Source: Siphonodentalium dalli (lineage: Eukaryota; Mollusca; Scaphopoda; Gadilida; Siphonodentaliidae). From it: 64,000 nt of DNA. This document shows, in pieces, positions 1 to 12,700 of this stretch (positions are counted from its first letter, which is position 1; every line of letters starts with the position of its first letter). The DNA lies in the NCBI GenBank assembly GCA_032622095.1, contig CP136067.1, forward strand, positions 50,507,899-50,571,898, in the 5' to 3' direction. The notes under the pieces are model-generated. The model had not been told where the DNA came from and ran no database searches. It worked only from the letters and a program-made list of their open reading frames with translations. The position numbers and the translations under genes were made by a program.

Positions 1-520
1 TATTTTTGGCCAATAATCATCTTAAATCAAAGATACATATTCCCTGGATAGAATGTATCAATTATTACTGATCATGTGTTTATATTCACCTGTTCACAAG
101 AGATTGAAATTACTGAGTGGATGAAAAAGTCATCATCGAGAATTATTAATGAAATATGTCAATTTTCATACCTGTTGATTCCATCTCCAAATATACGGCT
201 CTTTCCAACTCTTATTTCTTACAAATGGTTCCAAATTGTTCTTATATGACTGTTCTTGTGATAGACAGTAAAATATCTCCAATATGCTAAGCAATCTCAG
301 AAAAAAATTAGAAGATTTTCAATATTTCACAAAAAATCATAGATTTTTTCAATTTTGGCAGTCATTTTGGTCTCATTTTGGCAGCCATCTTGGATTTTTA
401 TGGCAATCAGTCGTCTTAAATGAACGACAGACATCTCCTGGATAGAATACATCAATCATTACCTCCCATGTGTTAATATCCATCTGCCCACAAGAGATTG
501 AAATTAGTAAGTGGAATCTC
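1..520 (+). repeat. Diverged direct duplication (about 405-bp period)
   Basis: The segment near 20-130 (CTGGATAGAATGTATCAATT ... CACAAGAGATTGAAATTACT) recurs at 438-515 with small changes (CTGGATAGAATACATCAATC ... GAGATTGAAATTAGTAAGTG). 'GCCATCTTGGATTTT' between them also occurs in the tandem block at 22110-22470 and near 31850, so this is probably part of a dispersed intronic repeat. Confidence 0.5.
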
Positions 521-697
521 GGATCACTAAACGCTCTCTACGAGATGATGACGTCATAACTCAGAACTGGGTCATTTTCTGGCTGGGGTCCAACTCTTAT
601 TTTGATCACAACACCTTAGCCTACATATGTGTGAAGTTTCATGCTTTTAACAAAAAATGCACAAAAAAGTTGCTAAGTCACCCCACTACTATTACAG

Positions 698-770
698 ACT
701 GTCTGTGGAGATGAATGTGTTGGGTGTGAGAAAAATGATAGACCTGTGCCATAAATTACCTAAGTTAGAG
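698..770 (+). CDS. FAR coding exon (first in window)
   Basis: The acceptor ATTACAG ends at 697 and the donor GTATGT starts at 771. After one base that completes a split codon, it reads LSVEMNVLGVRKMIDLCHK and then LPKLE. This corresponds to the FAR segment just before the 'HVSTA' active-site strand. It ends in phase 0, matching the next exon. No earlier FAR exon was found in 1-697. Confidence 0.88.
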
Positions 771-3700
771 GTATGTATATAGCTAAATATCAACCCAGTA
801 TGCAGTACGCTTCCTATAGGGATGAACATGTCTCTTCTGTTATTTCTTGTAACTATCTCTTTGCAGGCAGCACAAACAACAGACATTATTATACTCTCTT
901 TTTTGACTTACGAACTTATTTTACTTGATCGGCCTCTCGTTTTCATGGTGTTTGTTCGTAAAGTTAATGAATGCTCTTTATTGTTACATGCTCTAGAAAA
1001 CAGTTTCAATCGAAACCGGAACTGACGCGATAAAGGGAGACAATTGCTCAATTTGTACCTACAGGTATATGACCGAACATACAAAACTGACAAGAAAGTT
1101 AGATGCATGTGTGCGGTTCCGTACATTTATGTGTTTCAAACTGCGAAAACACTAATCTGAGGCATGTGCAGCTCTGTTCATCGTTTTTGCGTATTCTACC
1201 CCCACCACCCCCAGAATATTAGTTAATACATGGAGAAGAAATTCGCCTAATGTGTACTATTTTAATTGACGTGTATTTTTTGCATAGTAGAAAACTATTG
1301 ACAATTATCTGTTTCTACATTGTTCGTAATCTTCCTTTCCGCATATTTCACGCTGCCTTTGACTCCATGACAACATGTGCTTGTCGCTTGATCATATAAA
1401 AGGGCTCTCGATGGGATATTTCGTGCAATGCATACAATACAGAATAACAATGATGCCAGAATAGGGGTCGGAAACATTATGTTGTTATATGTTACATATA
1501 AACGCACTTGTTTAATCATAGTTAATATAAAATAAGATAAGGCAAACAAAATAATATGTGTTTCCGATTTGTTGACCTAAACACTCCAGGTAGATCGGTG
1601 CATGTTTGTCGGAATTTTCATGGATGTAAACTGCTACCATAAAGTGTTCTGTTGTTATAACATAACTACCAGTATCTGAGCGTCGTTCTTGGAACGGAAA
1701 TGTAATTTTATTATGTAATTTTATTATCATATAATTCGGCAGAAATACAAATTATACACAAAACACAGGGTTCGCACGCATGTACTGGAAACTTGAAGAT
1801 ACTGGAAATAGGAAAATAATATTGGAAAGTTATGGAAAAATCACTCCGCGATGTCTGAGTACTTGAATATACTGGAATCGGCCGATTTTAGGTAGCACCG
1901 GTCACTGGCACCGGTTGATATTTTTCGTAACGCCGGTAAAACACAACGCGGTGCTTCCTGTTCGACTATTTATTTTCTCGTGTCTTATGTCTACAACACC
2001 GGTTTATAAATTTAGAATAGAAGTGTAGTTCAGCGCGAATTCTAGATGAATTATAAATTTGTACATTACACATTTAACACATTCAAAACATGCGCGGGAG
2101 GTTTGTTTTTCGTGAGAATTGGCTTGAGATTACCGAGTTTATTGGATGGTTGGCTGCCGTTGATGGAGATCGACATCGTGCGAAGTGTCTTGTATGTTCA
2201 AAGACATTTGACATTGGAAATATGGGACAACATGCACTTCGTAGTCACGCTATTGGTAAAAACCACATAAATGCCATGAAAATCAGAGATGGCATGAACG
2301 TTTGTACATTATTTTGTACAAGTACTTCAACTTCTAACTCTAATGCATCTGGCAATTCAAATTCTGCTGCTACAATTAGTACTAGTAGTGCAAGTACTAG
2401 TAGAACAACACACTCAACCAGGGGCGTAGGAACCGGGGGGGGGGGGGTGTAAGGGGGGTATGAAAATGGTCAACACTTAAACTGTATTTCTTATTTATTC
2501 AACCAAACCAATCACATTCTCCGCCCGCACAGTTTGACATAAAACATATAGTATACTCTATAGAAAATTAGTGTCTTATATATAGTATCACGCAGATGGG
2601 GGTCATTCTTTAAATCTGTGGTTTCATACGTGGCTACGCATTACGCGTTCTCTTGGTACGGAAAACACGAGTACGCGTTTTTGCTCAATTACATGTACGT
2701 TGCAGTTGAGTTACGTCCCTTAGATAAGTTCCGATGTAAACATGTTTCGAAAAGTTTGAAAATTATAAAACAATGTCGTCAAAACCAAAACAAATGAAAT
2801 TAACCGCGATGTTCGGAAGGCATGAAAGTGGTTTCAAATGAATTTGTTCATGGGAATGATGCTCGTCCGGATACGTTTGGATTGTACGATATTTAATGGA
2901 CAACTATTGTGCATTCATGTATATAACTCTTATATCCTTTCATGTTGGTGCATGTAGCTCTTGTATCCTTTCATGTTGGTGCATGTATAACTCTTATATC
3001 CTTTCATGTTGGTGCATGTAGCTCTTGTATCCTTTCATGTTGGTGCATGTATAACTCTTATATCCTTTCATGTTGGTGCATGTAGCTCTTGTATCCTTTC
3101 ATGTTGGTGCATGTATAACTCTTATATCCTTTCATGTTGGTGCATGTAGCTCTTGTATCCTTTCATGTTGGTGCATGTATACCTCTTGTATCCTTTCATG
3201 TTGGTGCATGTATAACTCTAGTATCCTTTCATTGTTTTCTTCACAATTAAAATCAATATGAAATTAATTTGTTTGTTGAAGTCTTAAGTACAGTTGTAGT
3301 CAGAATAAGTTTTAATTTAAGCAATGGAATAATGTTAATTATTTTTATGGTTTTAGTCTGAAATATGGTACCCTCTCTCATGCTCTCCCCGTGATGCCCC
3401 CCAGGGGCGTAAAATACCATATTTTCCCTCAATGGGTTATTTAACGTAAATGCTGTCACAGATGCAACGAAATGCGATCTGAGGGTTTTAAATTCAGAAA
3501 ATTTCCGGGGGGAGTTCCCCCAGACCCCCACCTACAAGAGGGGACATCCTTCTCGTGCTCTCCTCACCTCCAGCCTGCGGCTGTCGTCGATGGCCTATGG
3601 CCATCGAATATGGTCCGTCCAGTACAAACTTATTTCCTACGCACCTGGTACCCCCCCAATATTTATAGCTTCCTACGCCCCTGCGCTCAACAGTGACAGC

Positions 3701-6700
3701 AGCACCGGCTAGTGGCAGTGATAATTCTACCATGTCCACGATTCGAAATGCACTGAATGCAACAAGAGAAGAGTGTCTGAAATCAGAAATAATATGGATG
3801 TTACACACTACTCTCTTGTGCCAAATAATCGTACATGTACGATTATTAATTTTCAATAAAAAATCTGCCCTGTACGAACCTTATTCGCACCTGTATGATT
3901 ATTAAAAATCAATGGATCTGTCCACGAAGAACTCTGCAAACTGATCAGTTTATCTTTTTTTTTTATTTATCAAATGTGTATATTTGCGGGACAGTCGGCC
4001 GGTTGTAAACATTTGGACACGTGGAAAAACGCTTGCATCATGTTCCGACAAAACAGCGTACGAGTCTACTTTTGTTTAGCCCACATATCTGTGGTGACTC
4101 GGTAATGATTGTTGAATGTACTATGAAGGGAACCACGTGGTTCGCAACAGTCGCTAACCAGTTATCCCAATGATGCAATGGAACGTTCTGCTTTTAGTGA
4201 TGATATAAAGCATGGTGTCACTGGTTCGGGGCTCCGTGCGGGTGCATTTAATAATTTGTGTTTAACATTGGAATTACGAAATGATAGCCGTGTTTGAACG
4301 GCACATAATTCAAATTAGTAATGCATGACTTTTTCTAATTCCAATAAAAATACACAGCGTGTTAAAAGTTGCCTCCATGACCCAATTACCGCTTTGGTGA
4401 TTTTACAATTTAAAACACCTCTCTTCCCGGTGTCTTAAATTCCCACATGGTCTGCAGACTGCAGACTATCGCGCGCGCTGTATATACACACGGATATTAC
4501 ACACGGCTAAACTAGGTATCAGTTGTGCAATAAAATGACTTGAAATTTACACTATTATTAATTTTGTCCCCAATTTCCGCCCTGTACTATTATTCCACCC
4601 TGTACTATTATTAATTTTGTCCGCATTTTCCGCCCTGTACTATTATTCCGCCCTGTACTATTATTTGGCACACAAGAGTATTTCAGCTCATCACTCATAT
4701 ATATCAAATGAGAAAATTTATGTTCTATTCAAAGAAATGTTTCCCGTTAGTATTGTTGCTAAGGGCGTCTCGTGTGAGTAGTCCTATCCCTAAACCTGGG
4801 ATCGAGTAGAGTAGCCCTAACCCTAATTCGCCATACTGGAAATTCATAATATCAGTACTGGAATATACTGGAAAATGATTCCAGACAGGGTGTACGAACC
4901 CTGGAAACATGTAAACACGGCAAATTTACATTGGAACTGAAAGTGAAAATGAAAGTAAGTTTCTGGGATGTTACGTATGAGGTACCTCTGCGTGATTACC
5001 CAATGTTACAGAAAATATAGTCCTGAATAAGTCAGTGTTTACATGTAATTGTTTTATAATCACAATGACATTTGTTCGTGAATAAAACAACGCAAATGTG
5101 TTAAATATTGACGTATATGTACAGACTACATCTATAGGTCCGCCGTGTTATATTTCGTTGACGGTTATTTCAAATGCGTTTTGTTGCATTGACAGTTACA
5201 CCGACCGCGTTATATTGCTTGATGGTTACCTCGACCGCGTTGAAAATTACAATCGCGTTGGATTAATGTTACGACCACATTGCATTAACGTGATCGAGAG
5301 GGACACTTATATTGAGAATATGTGTATGGAACAACAAGCATTTATGTTTTCAGAACTTTCCTCTGTTTGGCTGTGATCTGAGTATTTTTTCTATTGAATA
5401 GCTCTTTTATTCACAATAAAGTTGGATTTGTTTTGGTCTAGTTTATATTATGAATGGATGAATTGAGAGATTAGACACTCCACTTATTCCTTAGTAGTTG
5501 AATAAATAATGGGAATGATATGAAATTATATGCTAATTTGTAATTTATTCAAGTATGTAAATATATGTACATGTAATATACAGTGGATTCAATGTGGTCA
5601 TGGATTTTGACTGTGAAAATATTTCAGCAAGGTGTTTGTCAGGGACCAGTCATAGAGGTTTCAAATTGGGAGAAGTCTCTTCTCCCTATTTACTTATTAG
5701 AGAGAAGTGGACTGTTAACCCTTTACCCAACAAACCGGCCAAAACCGGCCAAATAAAGCTTCAACAGCCTAAAATATCTTCGGTCTGTCTCAATAGAACC
5801 ATACAAATATGGATATCATTGGAACCGGCTCCTTGACCACATTGTGATAGTTACAGTTATGCCCTGTGCCAATGCATTCTCTTATATATGCGAGTCGACC
5901 ATAGGTCGCCTCGCATATATAAGAGAATGCATTGGCCTAAAAAAAATCTTTTTTTACCATTTTTTCTTACATTCTTTAACAATTTTATAATTTTTAATGT
6001 GTTAAGCCAATGCATTCTCTTATATATGCGAGGCGACCTATGGTCAACTCGCATATATAAGAGAATGCATTGGCACAGGGCCCTTCTGTTGGGTAAAGGG
6101 TTAAAGGGAGACTGTACCTAAATCCAGCCATTCATGGAGCCATCTCCTACTATACTCAACAGAAAATATTCAATAAAAGAATTAACATGAGTCAAGAATG
6201 AGAGTTAAATGCACTCGCCTACACAAAGAACCACATATAACAACCTGATAATTATAACAAAATGAGAAAAAGGGTTAACCCTTTACCCAACAAACCGGCC
6301 AAAACCGGCCAAATAAAGCTTCAACAGCCTAAAATATCTTAGGTCTGTCTCAATAGAACCATACAAATATGGATATCATTGGAACCGGATCATTGACCAC
6401 ATTGTGATGGTTACAGTTATGCCCTGTTCCAATGCATTCTCTTATATATGCGAGGCGACCTATAAGAGAATGCATTGGCCTAAAAAAAATCTTTTTTTAA
6501 CACTTTTTACCATTTTTTCTCACATTCTTTAACAATTTTATAATTTTTAATGTGTTAAGCCAATGCATTCTCTTATATATGCGAGGCGACCTATGGTCGA
6601 CTCGCATATATAAGAGAATGCATTGGCACAGGGCCCTTCTGTTGGGTAAAGGGTTAAGCCATTTTCTCATTTTCATTATAATTATCATTTTGTTTTACAT

Positions 6701-9700
6701 CGTTCATTGAGTGCGTTATAGTATTTTGCACTCATCCATGTCTTAAGGAGGTGGAACTTGGGAGACAACTTCTCCCTAAATTGTGTCTCTTCTTCTCATA
6801 TACCAGCATACATGTGTTCCTACAGCATAAAACTATATTTTCTTATTATAATGGTGTCCTTACTTATTTTGATCATTTGATAAATGGGCTATTGTATTGC
6901 ATAATACTTATTGGATTATAGAATGGTGTTATTGGGTTGTAAATTGAACTTGAACCAATATGACTATTCAATGATTGTAGTCCAGTTCTATCTGAAAATC
7001 GATTATGGATAAGTGATTTTACCCAATTTGAAAACTCTAGGCTGGTCCCTGCGAAAGATTATGGTAACTACTATGATAAATTCTTGTTCTTCCTTTCCAG
7101 TCTTTTGTCCATGTATCGACAGCTTTTGCTAACTGCTACAAAAAAATCATATCAGAACAAGTTTACGAGCCATCGCTGCACCCCAGGAAGCTTCTGGAAG
7201 CTGTTGAGTAAGTTCTTTTCTTATAAAAGTTTATTACGGTCAGGGAAGAATCCAGAGAATTTTTGGGGACACCTGTTCTACATTTGAGAATGTTCCTATA
7301 TAAATTGGGACATTAGCCTTTTTATGACAAGAGCTGCACTAGTGCGGCATTAAAGATCTTATGCCATTTCATTCTCTTATATATGCAAGTCTTCCGCATA
7401 AGAAAATGCACTGGCTTACAACGTCAAGATAAAAGCCAATGTATTCTCTTATATATGCGAGGCTCCTTAGATGGAAGACTCGCATATACCGTATAAGAGA
7501 ATGCATTGGCACAGGATTTTTGCTAAATTTCAAGAAGCCCCAGTCATGAAAGGGTTAAAACATTCCTCACTGCACACTTGATTATGGAAATAAAGGCTCT
7601 GTATCAACTGAATATTGATGATTTGCATTGCATGTTGATGAATTATAATAGAAGATTTCCTTCAAAATATAGAAAATTCAGCTTTAATAAAGACTATTCA
7701 CTTGCAATTTGGGGACATTTAGGCCTCCAGAGTTTGGGCGCCCAAACCTGTAACAGGTATCAAAACAGCCCTGGATCCTTCCCTGATTACGGTATAACCA
7801 CCCCAAAAAAAAAAATTGGGGCTGCGGGGGATATTGAAATAAGTTTGTATGTCCGTCTCTATGTAAAGGTTTCCCTTCACTTTTTGATAAAATTTCTGAA
7901 ACTTGGCATTAGGGCTGTCACGATTCATCGTGATTCCGAGAGTAATTCATTAATATAATGAGGGTTTTACTAAACATGCTTGCTTACGTAATCCCATGTC
8001 GTGTTCTTAAAATAAAATAACAACAGCTGGCATCATGGCATGGCTATTTACGAGTGTGAAAATTGATTAGTCTTGGTTCACTCACTGCTGATTAGAACTG
8101 AATGCTGATGAATCTCAACTTATGATGTTACCAGCAGTTAGTTTTAATTTTGGGTAGTCACAGTAGTATGGTACATGGAAAATCATGAATATTTGCAGAA
8201 CGCAAAATCATTCCTGGATTTTTACAGACATGGGGGAGATAATGGGGGTGGAGGCTCTTCCGTATTTGCATGAAAGCTATCATAAAGTGGGAGTCTCATG
8301 GCAAATCCATGAATTAATCAGCAGCACTTGCAGAGATTAAATTATTTTTGCTAAATACATAGTTTTGTCCAAGCTTTTATTTTTCAGTTTTCAGTCACTC
8401 GTTTTGAAAACACCATAGGAACCTGTGTACCTATCTGTGTGATTAGGACAGTTATTGCCCGTTTCATCTTAGAAACACTGCAATATGGCTGCCCCATATG
8501 TAGTCTAAGTTTAATGTGACAGTATTATTTAATAGCTATTTCTATTTTTTAGGTGGATGGATAGTGAAACACTAAATATGTTAACCCCTAAGATGGTTGG
8601 TAAATTTCCAAACACATATACATTTACAAAATGCATGGCTGAGTTTTTACTGGTGGAGGAGTGTGGTAATCTGCCGTTGGCCATAGTCAGACCATCTATC
8701 GTAGGCGGAGCTTGGTCAGAGCCCGTACCTGTAAGTGATTACTATGATTTTATTTCCCATTTATTCAGGCCTCAAAATATGGTACTGGACATTTGCAGAA
8801 TGATGTCTCCAGAGGGTGAATTTAGTGATGTTACCCTGCACAGCTGGCTAGCATCACTAAATTCATCCTCTGGGGACCTCATTCTGCATTGCCTCATTTC
8901 CAATGGGAGACCTACAGTAATGCTCTAAATAATCGACTCCTTAACCACAGCAGAATTATGGGTAACTTTTCAGGATTTAGTCGGAAATATGGCTTGTTGC
9001 CATTCATCGGAAAGCTCTCAGTGAGAGCTTTCCGGTGAATGGCAACAAGCCATATTTATGACCAAATCCTGAATAGTTACCCATAATTCTGCTGTGGTTA
9101 AGGAGCAGTGTTCACGCTGGACCGAAAAAAACTTTAGCCAAAATTTTAGCCAAATGAAAATTTTATTAGCCAAATGAAAAAAAATTAGCCAAATGTTTTT
9201 TGGCCAAATTAAAAAAAAATTTGGCCAAATTAAATCATCGCTTACTGGTCGCTTCACAATTAATGACTAAAACGTAAAATCTAACAGACACAGGTAAAAT
9301 ACACAATAATTTAAATAATATGTGAAAGAGTGATTTTGGGGGGGGGGGGGGGGGGGAGGGGGGGGGGGGGGGGGGGGGTAACCCGGGATTGTCCTTAATA
9401 TTTGTTTTGTTTTATATCAATATCTTTTTTTAAATCATTAAATTATTATCCTTGCGAAAATATCTAAGTGACATCTGGAAACTAATAACTTAATATTGTT
9501 ACGCCATTATCAAATTACAATCTGTCATAAAAGCATGCATATTATTTTTACTGTATCGATATCAAGCCTTGAAATAGTGTGTCTGTCATTTGCAGAATGA
9601 GGTCCCCAGAGGGTGAATTTAGTGATGCTACCCCGCATAGCGGGCTAGCATCACCAAATTCACCCTCTGGGGACCTCATTCTGCTTACACATCAGCAGAA

Positions 9701-12700
9701 TGAGGTCCCCAGAGGGTGAATTTGGTGATGCTAGCCTGCTATGCGGGGTAGCATCACTAAATTCACCCTCTGGGGACCTCATTCTGCAAATGACAGACAC
9801 ATTATTTCAAGGCTTGATTGATATTGACGACAAATAGCCACAAAATATCTGTCGTGATTCGCATTTGGCTGATTAAGCTATTGTCTTACACTTGGTGCCC
9901 ATAAACCTCGACGGTCATAAATACAATGTCATCATAAACATGAATTGTGCAGAGGCCCCGTGAGTGACCAGACAGACAATGGGGGATTAGGGGATTAAAT
10001 GTAAAATAAAGACCTTTTGCTGTTTCGTGCAGAGTGACGTAATCTTTCTCCAGATTAAAACACTAAATATGATTGCATATCACTTTGTGATCGCTTGGTT
10101 GATAGAGTTGTCGATCGGCTTTCCCTTTGTACTGTCCGCGATCGGGTTTCCCTTTGTACTGTCGACGATATATTCCCACTTTCGTTGTTTTCGGACTAGA
10201 TCGTTCACATCACTAAATGTTAGAGCTTACCTTTTGCTGCTACGGAACGATATTTCATAAGCACGAAAATAATGAGATACTTGCGTCACCTAACTTCGTC
10301 TTGAATGTCGATCTATTGAGAGCTTTTATTAATTAGCTTTCTGACTCCATTTGGGGTAAAAAAAAGTTTAGCCAAAAGTTTAGCCAAATGAAATTTTTAT
10401 TAGCCAAATTAGAAAAAGATTAGCCATTGGCTAATTTGGCTACCGACAGCGCGAACACTGTTAAGGAGTCGATTATTTAGAGCATTACTGTTGACTCAGA
10501 TTTAAGTTTCCAGATGTTGTAAATGGTGATGTGCACCCATTGGGCACCTTGACTATGCACTGTATGTCTGCCAATTTGGGGCAATAGAGAAACTAAACTA
10601 AAAAGAAAAAGAAAGTTTCTAAAGAAGTTTAAGAAACTAAAAAGCTTTTTAAAAATAAAAATTGGAGGCGACTAATTAAAGTCCTTCTTGTTAGTGCCTA
10701 CTGGTGGTAGGGTGCGCGGAGAATGAGGATCCGCGCTATCTCTCTCTTTGTTTGCGAGCTGAGGTGCTGTGCTGAGGTTTAGTGTTCCAGATTTGTGCGT
10801 GTGCATTTAGTTCCCCTTTGTAAGTTGTCAACATGGATTACTATAGTGAGGGACACGTTGGGTGTGGGGAAGTTGATGTCAACGGGTGTGACACTGGTGA
10901 GAGAAATGCTCGTGGCCATATTTAATGTGATTGAGTAATGAGGTAATAAATTCAAAAAGGCGAGGATAATCCTCCAGGGAGGTAATCTCAATCACTTGAA
11001 TATCCTAAAAATGGTCTAATAACGTGATGTGTCCATGAATTAAAGCCCTCAGTTGACTTAGACGGCACATTATGAACACACCAATGTGATGCTTCAAGCC
11101 CACATATCCTTACACGAATGGACAAATATCCCGTTAAATGGACAATACTTTATATGACTGTAGTTTGTGAGTTGCACATTACACTTTTGTCAACGCCCTA
11201 TATCGGCCACCACTACACAATACCTTCCGGTTTAAACAATAAATTATTGGTAACCACCGACTCTGTGCTAACTTTGCACAAGACATAATGCGGTCAATAA
11301 TCCCCTTGTATGCCACCTAGGGATGCAAGAATTAAACAAAATATCAATACAATTTGATAAATGCGGGTACTACTACACAACACACACCCGCAGCTGGTAC
11401 ACATTATGATGAATAAAGCGACATACCCACACCAGTTCGGATCGTTTCTTCTCAACATACCCGCAAATACACATCCGGCTTCCTGGGTTATAAATCATAT
11501 ACCGACGCCGTTTGTGCTTTAATTCATGGACACATCACGTTATTATACTAGTAGCTTTGTATACAACATACCCGCTACAACTACCCGCACTAAACTACAG
11601 TGACTGGGCAGCAACAATATAGTTATTATATACCCGTACAAACTACCCGCATAGACTATCGGGAATCGCGAGGCACCACATACCCGCAATATACCCGCAC
11701 TCAACTCTGAGACCTCTTCTGTGTCCATAAACACCTGACATCTACCCTTTGACCAATCAAATTCACGCTCAATCAACCTAGAGTATAAAAGGACAGGCAA
11801 AATCCACATCTATCTACACCATCCTGGTCCTGACAAAGATACACTTGTATCGAAAGCGCTAGACCATTTTTAGGATATTCAAGTGATTGAGATTACCTCC
11901 CTGGAGGATTATCCTCGCCTTTTTGAATTTAAAAAACTTATTAACTTAATAAAGATACTTTCCAGAGAATTTGAGGCCTAAGCAGAATGAGGTTCCCAGA
12001 TGGTGAATATAATAGTGGGCTAGCATCACTAAATTCACCCTCTGGTGACCTCATTCTACATATAAGTATATCTGATCCAACAAAGTCAGTTGAAAATTCG
12101 AAGTTTGTTAAATAGCTAATAGTATTGCTTGTCAAAAATTATGCCATTTCATGTTATTTATAAGCTGTATAACATGGAATATGTCATCATCTTTTTAAAA
12201 GGCATTCAGGAATGATTATGATTTCTATAGTGATTCCGATTACTAACATAATAAAACAGAGTTGGGATCCATGTTTCATGTTAATTTTTATACAAATTAA
12301 TTTTAATAATTGGAAGATTCAGAGCGATACTAAGAAGTTATTGGAGACCTTCCAAAACTGAAGCCATTTAATAAATTAGTGCTCAGTAAAGTCAAAGATT
12401 GTGTGATGTGATTTGATGTACATGTAACTTGACTTTTAATTCAACTACTGACATTGTAGTTTTTATTACTGAGAAGAAATTGTCACTATCAGGCAGAATG
12501 TGTGTGTATATGACACATTTTCTCTGAGAAATAATCCATATCTGTTTCTGAATGGAGTCCTATGAAGTCATATTTTTAACGTTTGATCACATGATCTACC
12601 ATTACTATACTAATAGCGACATGTATTTAATTTGTAGGGTTGGGTGGATAATTTTAATGGACCTACAGGGTTAATAGCTGCAGTGAGTATACATATTTGA

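Larger units (their letters stand above)
2090..4776 (+). pseudogene. BED-type zinc-finger (hAT transposase-like) ORF, interrupted and truncated
   Basis: The first block (2090-2418) encodes CLVCSKTFDIGNMGQHALRS then H...H, a C2H2-type BED-like finger, followed by a Ser/Thr/Asn-rich linker. The frame resumes exactly after the inserted element at 3692 with TMSTIRNALNATREECLKSE then IIWMLHT, and again after the second insertion near 4692 with HSYISNEKIYVLFKEMFPVS. These blocks match the N-terminal part of BED-finger hAT-like proteins. The catalytic RNase H-like core and dimerisation domain are absent, so it is non-functional. Confidence 0.7.
1766..4903 (+). mobile_element. hAT-like element with BED zinc-finger ORF, degenerate
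   Basis: The ends are inverted: CAGGGTTCGCAC at the left, and the reverse of CAGGGTTCGTAC at 4889-4903. 'ATACTGGAA'-type subterminal repeats sit just inside both ends (1795-1875; 4828-4872). It carries a broken transposase-like N-terminus (2090-4776) and two later insertions (2419-3683, 3813-4678). I could not match 8-bp target duplications at the outer ends, so exact borders are uncertain. Confidence 0.65.
9106..10460 (+). mobile_element. Non-autonomous hAT element with 8-bp target duplication
   Basis: Ends CAGTGTTCACGCTGG ... and the inverse of CAGTGTTCGCGCTG. Identical TTAAGGAG lies on both sides (9098-9105 and 10461-10468). Subterminal 'TTTAGCCAAA' or 'ATTAGCCAAATG' repeats cluster within about 130 bp of each end, as expected for hAT transposase binding sites. 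There is no transposase ORF. It carries nested element A2 and a poly-G tract. Confidence 0.9.
8915..10490 (+). mobile_element. Family B palindromic MITE, copy B1, split by a hAT element
   Basis: Begins CAGTAATGCTCTAAATAATC after TA and ends with the inverse followed by TT, in place of the duplicated TA. Almost the whole unit is a palindrome centred on CTCTCAGTGAGAG near 9019. It is interrupted at 9106-10460. Confidence 0.85.
8767..12060 (+). mobile_element. Family A foldback element A1, expanded by nested insertions
   Basis: The left terminal hairpin is at 8792-8898 (GCAGAATGATGTCTCCAGAG ... ACCTCATTCTGC). The middle region resumes at 10493 (ACTCAGATTTAAGTTTCCAG), runs to about 10640, and returns at about 11935 before the right hairpin (11981-12058). 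Family B1 sits at a TA in its middle, and a second inverted-repeat element follows (10949-11931). The outer end variant CAGGCCTCAAAATATGGTAC matches A10. Confidence 0.75.

Noticed and set aside
3070-3261. Cys-rich repetitive peptide on the plus strand
   Set aside because: Produced by the minisatellite; no start context, no homology.
1758-4911. 8-bp target duplication for the BED element
   Set aside because: ACAAAACA and GAAACATG do not match well enough to claim it.
5857-6121. Open frames repeating 'SPRIYKRMHW' at several sites (also 6497-6688, 23087-23293, 32769-33041)
   Set aside because: They arise from the TATATAAGAGAATGCATTGG hairpin arms read in one frame; both strands give similar peptides, which is a palindrome artefact.
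8780-8928. Extension of the FAR exon frame past the donor, giving a 123-residue frame
   Set aside because: The frame runs on into a family A hairpin; the GTAAGT donor at 8731 and the next exon's match show splicing there.
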